This document shows positions 14,605 to 24,700 of a stretch of DNA of 64,000 bases, in pieces. The notes under the pieces are model-generated. The model did no database searches. It saw only the letters and a program-made list of their open reading frames with translations, and was not told the DNA's origin. The position numbers and the translations under genes were made by a program. Source of the stretch: Jiulongibacter sp024742395 (GTDB lineage: Bacteria; Bacteroidota; Bacteroidia; Cytophagales; Spirosomataceae). The stretch spans positions 1,550,001 through 1,614,000 of the forward strand of contig OZ252236.1 in the NCBI GenBank assembly GCA_965249455.1, given 5' to 3'. Each line of letters begins with the position of its first letter. The stretch's first letter is position 1.

Positions 14605-16671
14605 ATGCAATTTGCAAACCCCGGTGCTTTATGGTGGCTTTTGGCTTTAGCGATTCCGCTGATTATTCATCTTTTTAATTTCAGAAAAACCAGAAAGGTA
14701 TTTTTTACCAATGTGGCTTTTCTTAAGAAGGTAGAAACAGAGACATCTTCTTTCAGGAAATTGAAACAATGGCTAATCATGGCGGCCAGAATGTTGTTTA
14801 TTGCTGCATTGGTATTGGCATTTGCACAACCTTTTTTACCCGCAAGAAATACCGAAAGTACGGGTGACTCTGGTATGAACAGTCTGTATTTGGATAATTC
14901 TTTGAGTATGCAGAATACAACAGAGAATAAGCGATATATTGACCTGGCAGCTGTGAAATTAGATGAGTTACTCTCACTTTTTAAAAATCAGCAAAACGTG
15001 CAATTTGTTACCAATACGTTTTCTGGTGAAGATCAATTTGTCAAAGGTGCGTCTAAAATAAAGGAGAGATTAACGGAAGTAGGTTTTTCTTCAAGAAACC
15101 GTACGTTGGAGCAAATTTATCAGCGACAAATAAATCTGGCAACGAAAGAATCGGGTCAGGGAAGAAATAGTCTTTTCTGGTTTTCAGATTTTCAAAAAAG
15201 TACGGCCGGAAACCTTTCTGACATTTCGCCTGATAGCAGCCAGCATATTTATTTAGTGCCGGTGCAAGGGGAGGTATTGAAGAATGTCTTTGTTGATTCA
15301 GTTTGGCTGGCTTCGCCGTTTGTGCGGGAAATGCAAAACAGTGTTTTATATGTTGAGGTTTTCAACTCCGGCAACGAACCGGTAGAAAACCTTCCGATAA
15401 AGCTTTTTATAGATGACGAGCAAACGTCTACCAGTTCAGTTTCTATAGCTCCGGAGAGCTCAGCAACAGCGAGTTTCAATTTCACTGTTCGTGAAAAGGG
15501 AGAACATAAGGGTTTGGTTCAATTTGATGATCAGCCCATAACATTTGACAATGAAAGTTATTTTGTTCTGAATATCTCACCAGCTATTAATATCCTTCAT
15601 ATTTATGAAGAGAAGTCTCCAAGTAATTATGTAGAAAAGCTCTTTTCAAACGATAGTTTGTTTAATTTTTCGGCTTATAGTTCGAGAAACGTGAATACGA
15701 ACAGAATTGAAGAAAACGACCTGGTGATTCTGGAGGGGCTTCGATCTTTTAATTCGGACATTTCTCAAAAGGTAAGTGCCTTTGTAAGCGGAGGAGGAAG
15801 TGTGTTGGTGATTCCGTCCTCGAGTCCGGATATTCTGAGTTACCGGGAACTGGTAGCAGGTCTGGGGCTTTCAGATTTGAAAGGTACGATGGATTCGCTT
15901 TCCGGAAACAACCAAATAGCTTTAAGCGAACCCGACAAAAGCAATCCTTTCTTTGCTGATGTTTTTGAAAGAGCAAATTTTGATGCTTTGCAAAATTTGC
16001 CACGAACACAAGCTGTGTTAGATTGGGCAGGCCTGGGTAATAGATTACTGACCTTAAGAAGTGGGAAGAATTTTCTGAGTCAATCCAAGTTTTCGAATGG
16101 CTTGTTTTACTTATTGGCTAGCCCTTTGGATACAAAATTTGGTAATTTTCCGGAGCATGCTCTTTTTGTTCCTACCTTCTTTAAGATTGCGGCCTCCAGT
16201 GTTAAAGGTGAAAGACTGGCCTATAATTTTAGCGAAGGCAGTATTACCTTGGCCTTTCCGGGTGCACCTAAAAATGCCATTTATACCTTAAAGAATGAAC
16301 GTACTGAGCTTATTCCTGTGCAACGAATGCTGGGAAATAATTTAATACTCGAACTACCTGATGCCTCAGAATTAGGAGCAGATATTGAGTCGGGTTTCTT
16401 TGAGCTGCAAATTGATGGTGTGACCAAAAAGACGATTGCTATAAACCATAATTCTGACGAGTCAAAAATGGGTCAGTATTCTGTGGAAGAGCTTCAGGAA
16501 GCTTTTGCGGATCACCCAAACATTACGGTATTTGATAATATCCTTGATGGCGATTTTGTCAGTACATTTTCAGACAATAACTTCGGGAAAAAGCTTTGGA
16601 AATATTTTATCTATGCGGCTTTGCTTTTTCTTCTTGTTGAAATTCTTCTTGTGAGATTTATGAAGTCTTAA
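14605..16671 (+). CDS. BatA-domain membrane protein with partial vWA and flanking helices
   Basis: The 688-residue protein starts with the aerotolerance-regulator BatA N-terminal domain: FANPGALWWLLALAIPLIIHLFNFRKTRKVFF, a second helix MAARMLFIAALVLAFAQPFLP, then a vWA-like strand NSLYLDNSLSMQN (a MIDAS-like D-x-S-x-S). A long periplasmic region with CARDB/Ig-like strands follows, and one C-terminal helix (YFIYAALLFLLVEILLVRFM). Such proteins are common in Bacteroidota; the Bat name comes from aerotolerance work in Bacteroides, but the molecular role is unclear. The 3' end overlaps the convergent gene by 14 bp. Confidence 0.85.
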   Translation: MQFANPGALWWLLALAIPLIIHLFNFRKTRKVFFTNVAFLKKVETETSSFRKLKQWLIMAARMLFIAALVLAFAQPFLPARNTESTGDSGMNSLYLDNSLSMQNTTENKRYIDLAAVKLDELLSLFKNQQNVQFVTNTFSGEDQFVKGASKIKERLTEVGFSSRNRTLEQIYQRQINLATKESGQGRNSLFWFSDFQKSTAGNLSDISPDSSQHIYLVPVQGEVLKNVFVDSVWLASPFVREMQNSVLYVEVFNSGNEPVENLPIKLFIDDEQTSTSSVSIAPESSATASFNFTVREKGEHKGLVQFDDQPITFDNESYFVLNISPAINILHIYEEKSPSNYVEKLFSNDSLFNFSAYSSRNVNTNRIEENDLVILEGLRSFNSDISQKVSAFVSGGGSVLVIPSSSPDILSYRELVAGLGLSDLKGTMDSLSGNNQIALSEPDKSNPFFADVFERANFDALQNLPRTQAVLDWAGLGNRLLTLRSGKNFLSQSKFSNGLFYLLASPLDTKFGNFPEHALFVPTFFKIAASSVKGERLAYNFSEGSITLAFPGAPKNAIYTLKNERTELIPVQRMLGNNLILELPDASELGADIESGFFELQIDGVTKKTIAINHNSDESKMGQYSVEELQEAFADHPNITVFDNILDGDFVSTFSDNNFGKKLWKYFIYAALLFLLVEILLVRFMKS

Positions 16672-17302
16672 AACTTTTTATGTTCGGTATGAGCATGGGT
16701 GTTTTTTCTATATAATCTAGGTATTGTTGCCCAAACTCATCAATCAACTTTCTTTCTTCCAGCTGTATACCGATAAAAACATACAGAGTATTCGCCAAGC
16801 AAAAGGCAAGATTATTATAGCTGTTACTGAACAAAAACCATCCCCAAAAAATCAGAAGAGTGGCTAGATAAAGAGGATGTCTTACATGCTTTAAAAGACC
16901 GTCGTTTTTGAAAGTTTCTCTTTCGCTATTTTTAGCATTGAGGCCAAAGAATAATCGGGTATCATAAGTTTGAAAGGCTTTACGGAGCAGTGCCAGACCC
17001 ATGCCGGCCGCGATTCCTCCCAAGAGTCTTATCTCTCGGAAATTAACCCAAACTTCAGGACTGCGGTGGGTCATTTGAAAATATATAAGTGGGAGAGGGG
17101 AAATTATAGCGATTAAAACATAGATTAATCGATAATTGATATTCAATCTGTTTATTAATGGTTCGAATTGCCTTTTCACCCAAGGCATGGCAAACAGACT
17201 ATGGAAAAGGCCATAGGCCAGCCAACCAAAGAAAACGACAAGGGTATTAAAAGAAAAGAGTGCCATATTCATTGGTTTGAATATAGCACTCTTAAATGGC
17301 AT
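16658..17302 (-). CDS. Isoprenylcysteine/phospholipid methyltransferase-like membrane protein
   Basis: The protein has 214 residues (or 204 if the ATG at 17272 is used) and about five membrane helices. The C-terminal signature GLLKHVRHPLYLATLLIFWG and IQLEERKLIDEFGQQYLDY is that of the PEMT/ICMT family, integral membrane enzymes that bind SAM at a C-terminal RHP-Y-E motif. The substrate is unknown. It begins 15 bp after the PspC-domain gene and is probably the third gene of the padR-pspC operon. Confidence 0.8.
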   Translation of the reverse strand: MPFKSAIFKPMNMALFSFNTLVVFFGWLAYGLFHSLFAMPWVKRQFEPLINRLNINYRLIYVLIAIISPLPLIYFQMTHRSPEVWVNFREIRLLGGIAAGMGLALLRKAFQTYDTRLFFGLNAKNSERETFKNDGLLKHVRHPLYLATLLIFWGWFLFSNSYNNLAFCLANTLYVFIGIQLEERKLIDEFGQQYLDYIEKTPMLIPNIKSFKTS

Positions 17303-17317
17303 TACCAGTAAGTAATG

Positions 17318-19756
17318 TTAGTCTCTGTGTATAGAGGCTGCTCCACTGGTGTTTGACTTGAGGTCGCTGACCTCTCCAAGTTCAACTCTACTTGCTCCGC
17401 TGGCTTCTACTCTGGCCGATTGAATCTCTGCCTTATCGGCTACAACCTTGCTTGCCCCGGAAAGATTAATGTCCATTTGGTCAATGATTCCGCGAATTTC
17501 TATCTTACTGGCACCAGAACCGTCAACATTCATTTTGTTTGCTTCTACATCTAGCTGTGCATTAGAAGCTCCTGAAATATTCACATCAAGACGATTGATG
17601 CTCTTGAAATCTATGACCTTCATTTTTGAAGCTCCCGAAAGCTCAATATCTTCAAGTTCAGGCATGGTGACATAAACGTTGACTCTGTTTCTATCCGAGA
17701 AAAAGCGGTCTCTAAAATCTATTTTAAGTGTATTGTTTCTTACCACCAGCTCCATATCGTCTAAATCATCCTGGTCGTGGGCTACTACGTCTACCTTATA
17801 TTGAGTTCCCTGTACTACCAGTACTCTGAAAATACTGCTGACATCCAGACTGTTGAAATCGCTTAGATCATAAGATCTGTCATTATCGCCTCTTGGTTTA
17901 AAATCGTCATCATCCAGTGAATAGGCACTCCAAGGTCTTTCCCTCTCTCTGAATGCTTCTTGTTCTTTTTCATCTAAAGGTTCGCAGTCCAGGCACTCCA
18001 GTTCACCTTCTTCATTGACCACAAACAAAAGCTTTTCAAAATCATCGGAGTTGATTCCGTATTTACTTTTTACTGACCAGTCGTTTGCTAAAAGTTGCTG
18101 AGCAAATGACTTACTCATGTGAATTTTTCGGTTTCTTGGCACTTTTAACTCTACTCTCACCTTCTGATTTCTGAAACTGGCTTCATCTGAGATAACCGGT
18201 CTTTCATCAAAAACTAAAATAGAGTCTCTCTGGTGAATGTCATAGCTTAGAGTGGTGGCGTTTTGTCTGGCTGCTTCACGGGTAGCACCGGAAGAGGTAA
18301 ATGACTTTTCAATCTCAAACTCCTTCTCATCCGTTTCAGAGATAACTACTTTTAAATTATAGTCGTGAGTGTTATCATCCAGGTTTTCGTAAGTTTCTAA
18401 ATAGAGTACCTCACCGGCATAGTTAAATTTCTCGGTGTCCTTTATGGTGGCATTTTTTGCATAGTTCAGTGAATATCTGCCCGCAATAATACTCACTCCG
18501 GCTACACCCACTACCCATAGTCCCAGACCGGTTAACCAAAAGTTTCGGTTACCAATTTTCTCGTTTGTTATCAGGATAATCCCTGAAATTAGGGTAGCAA
18601 AAGCAGGAATGGCTAGCATCAGGAACAGGAATATTCCGGAGTTGGCGGGTAGGTCACGAGCCAGAAAGCCAAGATTGTGATCAGCCGTAAACCAGTTGTG
18701 ATCTGTCAATAAACCATAGAAAACAGCTGTACTACCTATAGAACCCACAATTAATCCCAGACCAAGCAAACATAGCATTACGCCGAGTACCACTCTAAAG
18801 AAGGGACCCAGGTGGGACAGTCCTTTACCTAAGCCCTGGAAAAGTTGCCCCAGTATTCTGAATGGGAAAAGGAGTATTGTGGCGATAGCACTTTCCTTTT
18901 TTCTAAATCCAGATGAGGGAGAATGAAGGCTTTGTTTTATGTTACTGTCAATATTTTCAATGGTCACCGCTTCGCCTTTCATCTCCATTTTTTGAGTAAG
19001 GGTCTGGGCCATCGGTGAGGCGATCCATAGAATTATATACGAGAGTATCCCGATACCAAAAAATGGGATAAGCACCACAAAAATGATGCGGAGGATGGCA
19101 ATGTCAATGTTAAGGTAAGAGGCCAATCCACTGGCTACTCCACCCACTACTTTTCCATCGGGATTACGGTAGAATTTCTTTACATTGCTGTTTTCTTCCA
19201 GGTCTTCATTGGCCGGGAAGGCTATCCAGCATATAATGTAGGCTAAAAACAGAAAGCCGCTTATGCCAGATTCTGCCAGACCCAGAAAACCAATGAGAAA
19301 CAGAACCCTGAACCAAACTACATCAGTTTTAAAATAATTGGCTAGTCCGGCCAATACACCACCTAAGGCCTTTCTCTTGGTATCCCTGAAAATTCTTTTC
19401 TTAGGCTCATTGCTTGGGTTTTCCGTTTGATTTGCAGAGCTGCTATGAGTAGAGGTTTCCGGCTCAGCTCCGAAAGCCGTTTCATCTTCAATGGCCTCAA
19501 AATCCGCCACACCACCCATACTTTTCATTATTTCCTGTACCTCTGTTTCAGTGATAATGGGTAAAGCATCAGGCTTATTTTTGCCGATAAATTTCTCGGC
19601 TATCCTCGCTTCAATATCGGCTACTATTTCATCACTACCTTCATATCCTGAAAAATAGGTTTTAATAGACTCCAGATAAGTGTTAAGCGTCCTAAATGCG
19701 TCTTCTTCAATGTTGAAGGCGATTCCGGCTATATTTATTTGTATTGTCTTTTTCAT
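17318..19756 (-). CDS. PspC-domain membrane protein with C-terminal GIN (DUF2807) beta-helix
   Basis: The 812-residue protein has these parts: an N-terminal soluble domain (1-90), two PspC domains (about 118-182 with KRKALGGVLAGLANYF, and 192-255 with DGKVVGGVASGLASYL), several further helices (about 310-430), a periplasmic region, and a C-terminal stretch (about 640-812) with repeats of the type SGASK, a DUF2807 right-handed beta-helix. PspC domains sense or protect membrane integrity in phage-shock responses; GIN domains are usually secreted or periplasmic. The gene follows padR by 24 bp and is probably repressed by it. The fusion suggests an envelope-stress protein linking membrane and periplasm. 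Confidence 0.88.
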   Translation of the reverse strand: MKKTIQINIAGIAFNIEEDAFRTLNTYLESIKTYFSGYEGSDEIVADIEARIAEKFIGKNKPDALPIITETEVQEIMKSMGGVADFEAIEDETAFGAEPETSTHSSSANQTENPSNEPKKRIFRDTKRKALGGVLAGLANYFKTDVVWFRVLFLIGFLGLAESGISGFLFLAYIICWIAFPANEDLEENSNVKKFYRNPDGKVVGGVASGLASYLNIDIAILRIIFVVLIPFFGIGILSYIILWIASPMAQTLTQKMEMKGEAVTIENIDSNIKQSLHSPSSGFRKKESAIATILLFPFRILGQLFQGLGKGLSHLGPFFRVVLGVMLCLLGLGLIVGSIGSTAVFYGLLTDHNWFTADHNLGFLARDLPANSGIFLFLMLAIPAFATLISGIILITNEKIGNRNFWLTGLGLWVVGVAGVSIIAGRYSLNYAKNATIKDTEKFNYAGEVLYLETYENLDDNTHDYNLKVVISETDEKEFEIEKSFTSSGATREAARQNATTLSYDIHQRDSILVFDERPVISDEASFRNQKVRVELKVPRNRKIHMSKSFAQQLLANDWSVKSKYGINSDDFEKLLFVVNEEGELECLDCEPLDEKEQEAFRERERPWSAYSLDDDDFKPRGDNDRSYDLSDFNSLDVSSIFRVLVVQGTQYKVDVVAHDQDDLDDMELVVRNNTLKIDFRDRFFSDRNRVNVYVTMPELEDIELSGASKMKVIDFKSINRLDVNISGASNAQLDVEANKMNVDGSGASKIEIRGIIDQMDINLSGASKVVADKAEIQSARVEASGASRVELGEVSDLKSNTSGAASIHRD

Positions 19757-19780
19757 CCTTGATAGAAATTTTAATAGCTT

Positions 19781-20119
19781 TTATTTTTTTGGCTTGTTAG
19801 CAATGATTGTATTAACAGAGGCAGAAAGGCTGTCCCAGGTTTCTCCTAGTCCTTCCAGAAACACTTTGCCGGTTTCGGTTAAAACATAATATTTTCTTGG
19901 CGGTCCTGAAGCAGATTCTACCCATTTGTAGTCTAAGAGACTGGCATTTTTCAATCGGGTAAGCAGAGGATAAAGGGTGCCCTCTACCACCATAATCTTG
20001 GCTTCAATTAATTCGTCAAGAATCTCTGAAGCATAGATCTCACCTCTGGATATGATACGCAGGATGCAGTACTCCAGTATACCCTTTCGCATCTGCACTT
20101 TGGCATTTTCTATTTTCAT
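19781..20119 (-). CDS. PadR-family transcriptional repressor
   Basis: The 112-residue protein is a typical short PadR regulator: a winged helix with MRKGILEYCILRIISRGEIYASEIL, LIEAKIMVVEGTLYPLLTRLK and the wing YKWVESASGPPRKYYVLTETG. The C-terminal dimerisation helix is short. It is the first gene of the padR-pspC-methyltransferase operon. The palindrome at 20214-20232 overlaps the probable -33 region of its own promoter, so autorepression with release by an envelope signal is likely. Confidence 0.92.
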   Translation of the reverse strand: MKIENAKVQMRKGILEYCILRIISRGEIYASEILDELIEAKIMVVEGTLYPLLTRLKNASLLDYKWVESASGPPRKYYVLTETGKVFLEGLGETWDSLSASVNTIIANKPKK

Positions 20120-20197
20120 TGGTTTTGCTTTTTAGAAAGGCCGGGTAAGCTCACCCGACCTTTAAGATTTTTAATTAGCTTTTTCATAATTACGTCA

Positions 20198-20205
20198 CAA
20201 ACATA
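20198..20205 (-). promoter_or_regulatory. -7 box of the padR operon
   Basis: On the minus strand this reads TATGTTTG, matching TAnnTTTG. A CTTG element lies 20 bp upstream inside the palindrome 20214-20232. The ATG of padR is about 80 bp downstream. Confidence 0.5.
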
Positions 20206-20213
20206 ATGGAAGG

Positions 20214-20232
20214 TACTTTGCAATGCAAGGTA
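20214..20232. promoter_or_regulatory. Probable PadR operator
   Basis: A 19-bp inverted repeat, TACTTTGCA-A-TGCAAGGTA, with 8 of 9 arm positions paired. It covers the -33 region of the padR promoter, where repressor binding would block RNA polymerase. The remaining bases to 20426 show no other clear signal. Confidence 0.55.
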
Positions 20233-20426
20233 ATTGGTGAAATAATTTTAACACACGTAAAACAGATTGTTTTTCTTATTCATCTAAATTTTGTCTTTGG
20301 AGAAAATTCAGTAAGTAGAAGATAATAGGGAAAGTATTGAAGATTTTAATTGATAAGTAGGTGTGAATGTCGAGAGGTCGCTAATAAGTGTTGGCGAGCA
20401 AAAAAGGCGTGGATGATTCTTAGTGT

Positions 20427-21059
20427 TTAATTTTCGAATTCACTGTACAATTTAAGTAACTCGGTTACTTTGTTTATGCTTAGCTTATTATAAATATTTT
20501 TTCTATGAGTTTCTACAGTGTGGAAGCTAAGAGCAAGATGATTTGCAATATCTTTTGTAGAAAGACCATCTTTAATAAGGTGAATAATCTCCATTTCACG
20601 AGTACTTAGGTTGAATTTTCCTTGAATTCTTGGAACGGATAAACCATTAATTTTAGTAGTAATTCCAGGATCAAAGAAGTTACCCCCTTTTGAAACAATT
20701 TTGATAGCGGCAATTAATAATTCTTTCGGTGAGGATTTTAAAACATAACCATTGGCCCCATTTTTACTTGCATACTCCTGATAGATGCTTTCATTACTGT
20801 TTGCAAGCATAATGATTTGAGCGTCTGGGTTATTTAAATGAGTCATATGAAGAAACTCCCAAATTTCTTTGCCCATTCCATTAGCATCCATAAGAATTAT
20901 GTCAGGATTTATAGATCTAAGAATTTCACCTATTCTGGGATTATAGTTTGAAAATCCTTCCACCAGAAAGTTTTCATTACTGTTAATCAAAAGTTCTTTA
21001 AGAGCTTCAGTGTAGAGAATTTGACCGCTTATAATAGTGATTTTAGTTGATGTTAGCAT
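20427..21059 (-). CDS. LuxR-type response regulator (REC plus HTH)
   Basis: The start at 21059 (MLTSTKITIISGQ) is preferred because the receiver fold begins there; an ATG at 21095 would add 12 residues. The product has 210 residues. The receiver domain keeps the phospho-acceptor Asp in PDIILMDANGMG and the Lys region KNGANGYVLKSS; an acidic pair near the first strand is replaced (IISGQILY). The LuxR HTH is FNLSTREMEIIHLIKDGLSTKDIANHL then HTVETHRKNIYNKL. No histidine kinase is encoded nearby. It is divergent from the LytTR gene, so it may control the surface-protein operon; that is inference. Confidence 0.88.
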   Translation of the reverse strand: MLTSTKITIISGQILYTEALKELLINSNENFLVEGFSNYNPRIGEILRSINPDIILMDANGMGKEIWEFLHMTHLNNPDAQIIMLANSNESIYQEYASKNGANGYVLKSSPKELLIAAIKIVSKGGNFFDPGITTKINGLSVPRIQGKFNLSTREMEIIHLIKDGLSTKDIANHLALSFHTVETHRKNIYNKLSINKVTELLKLYSEFEN

Positions 21060-21180
21060 TGTTTTTTCGTTTGACAGGTGGAGGTATTCTCTCATTTATT
21101 CTTCAAGTAGAAAAAAAAACAAGAATTGTCCTATAAAAAGAATATTCAATTATTAAACGGTCACTTTTCGATTTGAAAAG

Positions 21181-21198
21181 TTAACTGAAAACAGTTAA
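21181..21198. repeat. Short inverted repeat upstream of the LytTR gene
   Basis: TTAACTG-AAAA-CAGTTAA, perfect 7-bp arms. The core GTTAA also recurs as a direct repeat 14 bp apart, loosely resembling LytTR half-sites. It lies between the divergent LuxR and LytTR genes. Confidence 0.3.
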
Positions 21199-21286
21199 AA
21201 AATCAGAAGACGTACTTACTTTCCGTTATTTTGTACCGCCAATAGGTATTTTTTTTACCTGAAAGATGGAATTGAATTCAGCAGGC

Positions 21287-21319
21287 GATTAGATCAGATT
21301 TGTTAATCATAATCTAATC
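21287..21319. repeat. Inverted repeat in the LytTR gene leader
   Basis: GATTAGAT and ATCTAATC form perfect 8-bp arms around a 17-bp spacer, ending 14 bp before the LytTR ATG. It could be an operator or a leader hairpin. Confidence 0.3.
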
Positions 21320-21333
21320 ATATCAAGCCTGTC

Positions 21334-21648
21334 ATGGAGTACTATAATATTAAACGAAACGATTTCGTCAGACTGAATTCAGTCATTTATCTTGAAGCAC
21401 AAGAAAATTACACTCTCTTCCATCTAAAAGATGGCTCAAGCGTCATCTCCTCTACTACATTAAAAAGGCATGAAGAAAGACTGTCATTGAATGTCTTCTT
21501 AAGGGTAAATAGATCCACTCTGGTCAATTCTGCTTTTGTGAAAAAGGTGACAAAAAAGGACCAAACGAATTTTGTCAAATTAAAAAATGGTCTGGAAATA
21601 AAAGTGTCAAGACGGCGACGAGATACTTTAGACTTAATCGCCTCTTAA
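21334..21648 (+). CDS. Stand-alone LytTR DNA-binding protein
   Basis: The 104-residue protein consists almost only of a LytTR domain: FVRLNSVIYLEAQENYTLFHLKDGS, then VFLRVNRSTLVNSAFVKKV and the basic tail KVSRRRRDTLD. There is no receiver domain, so it is not directly phosphorylated like AgrA or LytR. It precedes the giant surface-protein gene by 52 bp on the same strand and probably regulates or is co-transcribed with it. Confidence 0.88.
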   Translation: MEYYNIKRNDFVRLNSVIYLEAQENYTLFHLKDGSSVISSTTLKRHEERLSLNVFLRVNRSTLVNSAFVKKVTKKDQTNFVKLKNGLEIKVSRRRRDTLDLIAS

Positions 21649-21700
21649 AACAAAACATCCCAAAGGTCAAATTATTACCCATTCCCCAAAAAGTTTAAAA

Positions 21701-24700
21701 ATGGAAAAAAAATCTACTTTATCATTTAGGCAGCATGCCAAAAGGTTCTTAGGACGAGCTTTATGGCTCTTCAGTTTTTTAGTAATATTTAGTTCAGCCA
21801 ATTCACAAACCAAACTAATAGGGTGGGATGTTGCAACTTTAACCAATTTTGGTGCAAGTCCTTTTTCACCTAGTGTGGTAAATTCAAATCTTGAAAATGT
21901 TGTAGGGCTCACAAGAGGAGCTGGTCTATCTAGTGGAGCTACATCAGTTACTGGTGGATGGGGAGCAACAAGTTGGGAAACAACTTATGCTGCTGGTTTG
22001 GCAGATGAAAGTGTTATTTATTTTGGTTTCAAGCCAAAGCCTGGATTTGCTATGTCTTTACAAAACATAGATCCTTTTTCGTATAAAAGATCTGGAACTG
22101 GTCCTGCTGAAGGTATAATAGATTTTACTGTTAATGGTGGGACTAGCTATTCTGGTGTGTCACAGGGGCCTTTTTACTTTGGTAACTCTTCAGCTGGAGG
22201 TGCAGGAGTAACGCCAACAAGGATTTTATCATATGATTCAGAACTTCAGCAAACTTCAAATGCTGTTGGTTTTAGAATTGTGCCTTACAACGCAACAGAC
22301 CCTGCCGGAGAATTTTTTATATACAATATTATATCTTCTGGTGATGACTTTACTATCAATGGTAGCATATTAGGTTCAGAAACGTTGGCACTTTCAGGAT
22401 TTGAAAGTATAGTTGGTTTTGCAAGTAATGTTGAAACTTTTGTTTTAAAAGGAGATGGACTTACTGCATCTAATGTGGTACTAACGGCTCCCACTGGATA
22501 TGAAATTTCAGGAGACAACAGTGTTTTTAATAGTAGCTTAAGTATAACACCTTCTTCAGGTGTTATCAATTCGACCGTATATGTAAGGTTAAGTGATGTA
22601 GCAACTGTTGGTTCACATACTGGTGATTTAACAATCATTGGAGGCGGGTTTACCGCTTTAGCAGATTTAAAAGTAGCATTAAGCGGTGTAGTGAAGCCAT
22701 ATCCGGTAGTCAATGTTACTCAAAGTACAAGTTTTCTAACTATTCAAGCAGCAATTGATGATGCCGCAACTGTAAATGGAGATATAATTACTGTAGCTGC
22801 CGGTACTTATGCCATTACATCAACTATTAATGTTAACAAAGAGGTGACAATTAATGGACCTCAATTCAATATAGATCCTAGAAGTGCAGCAGGAATTAGA
22901 ACTTCAGGTTCGACAAACGAAGCAATAATAGATGGGGGTGGTAACATAAGTACAATTTTCAATATAACTGCGGCAAGAGTGGTTCTTAATGGTTTAGAAG
23001 TCACGAACGGCACTGGAGATTTAATATCTTCATCATCCTCTCCTGTTAAAACGGATATGGGTGTGAAATACTGCATTGTACATGGTTCTAGTGGAGATGA
23101 AGGTATTCAACTAAGAAATACTGATGGTGGAGAAATAAGCTATAACAGGGTTTATAATATTGCTGGTGATGGTATAAACCTTAGTGATGGTTCCACGAAC
23201 AGTAGTATAAATAATAACGAAATATATGAGAGTGCTTCTGACAATGGAGTTATATATCTATATGACAATGGACCTTTCATAACTGTTGAAAATAATTTGC
23301 TTTATAATAACACCTCTGATAATGGAATTCAGGTGGGGAATAAGAGTGGTTCTAATTTTAACAGTAATAGTGCGTTTGGCAATAATGCAATTATTTCGGG
23401 AAATACCGTTACTGGCCACATTGGTTCAAATGTTGGTATCTATGTGAACACAAGTCGTGTTAATGTTCAAAATAATATTGTAAATAACTGGGAATCGAAT
23501 GCAGATGCGGCAGTTTATTTAAGATGGAATATAAAAGATGTCAGTGTTACAGGTAACACAATTTCAAATAACAATAGAGCAATAAAAGTTTCCTCAGGAG
23601 TGGGTTTAGTAAATGCGGCTACATTAGCCATAAACCAAAACTCTATTTTCGATAATACTTTTGGAATGCTTAATTCTTCAAGTGGAGTAGTTGATGCTCG
23701 AGAAAATTGGTGGGGAGATAATACTGGGCCATCTGGAGAAGGCACAGGTTTAGGAAATAGTGTAAGTGCCAATGTTGTATTCTGTCCTTTCCTGGATGAT
23801 GTGGCAGGAGTCGGAGTTGCTAAAGATTGTCCAGTCAAAAATGTTGACACTGGTGAAAGCTTTGTTACAATTCAGTCAGCAATTGATGATGCAGATACCG
23901 ACAACGGAGATGTGATTACAGTTTTGGCAGGTACTTATGAAGAGAATATAGTAGTCAATAAAGAATTAGAAATCAGAGGTCCAAATTTTGGGACTTCCCC
24001 AAATACAGAAACACGAGTTGCAGAAGCATTTTTAGTTCCTTCGATTAGTGATGAACAAGGAAGTATAGTTTCAATTCAAGCTAGTAATGTTAAAATTGAT
24101 GGTTTAACTTTCAATGGAGATAATTCCTCCCTCTCAAGTGGATGGACCGGTACTAACGGTGCTGATATTGATGCGGGAAGTGCCGTTGTAGTTTATGCTT
24201 CAAATATTAACAATCTGATAGTTTCAAACAATATAATTGAAAACGTCGGTTACTTTGGAGTATTCTTGTATGGTGCGGCTCCTGCCGAGGCGAATACTTC
24301 AAAAACAGGTAATGAGATTTCGGATAATCTTATTCGTGACTTGGGACATTATAATACAGGAAATGGGGTAGACAATTGGGGAGGCGGTATGTATTTAGGT
24401 AATAGCCATTATACCAATGTAAAAAATAATGTAATTACAAATGTAAGAATCGGTATACAAACTGGTAATTTCCAAACTTCACATGTAGGTGCATCTCAAT
24501 ACCAAGTAATTGAAGGTAACACAATTGAAACTCGTTATTTAGGTATTTTCTTTAACCTTCACAGATATTCACCGTGGACAATAACAAACAATACAATTAA
24601 AGGTATAGATAATCCGATACAAGCTGGTTTAACTACTCGTCCTTGGCGTGGAATTTTACTTGCTTCACTTGGAAATAATATGGGTACAAGTATTGTAAGT

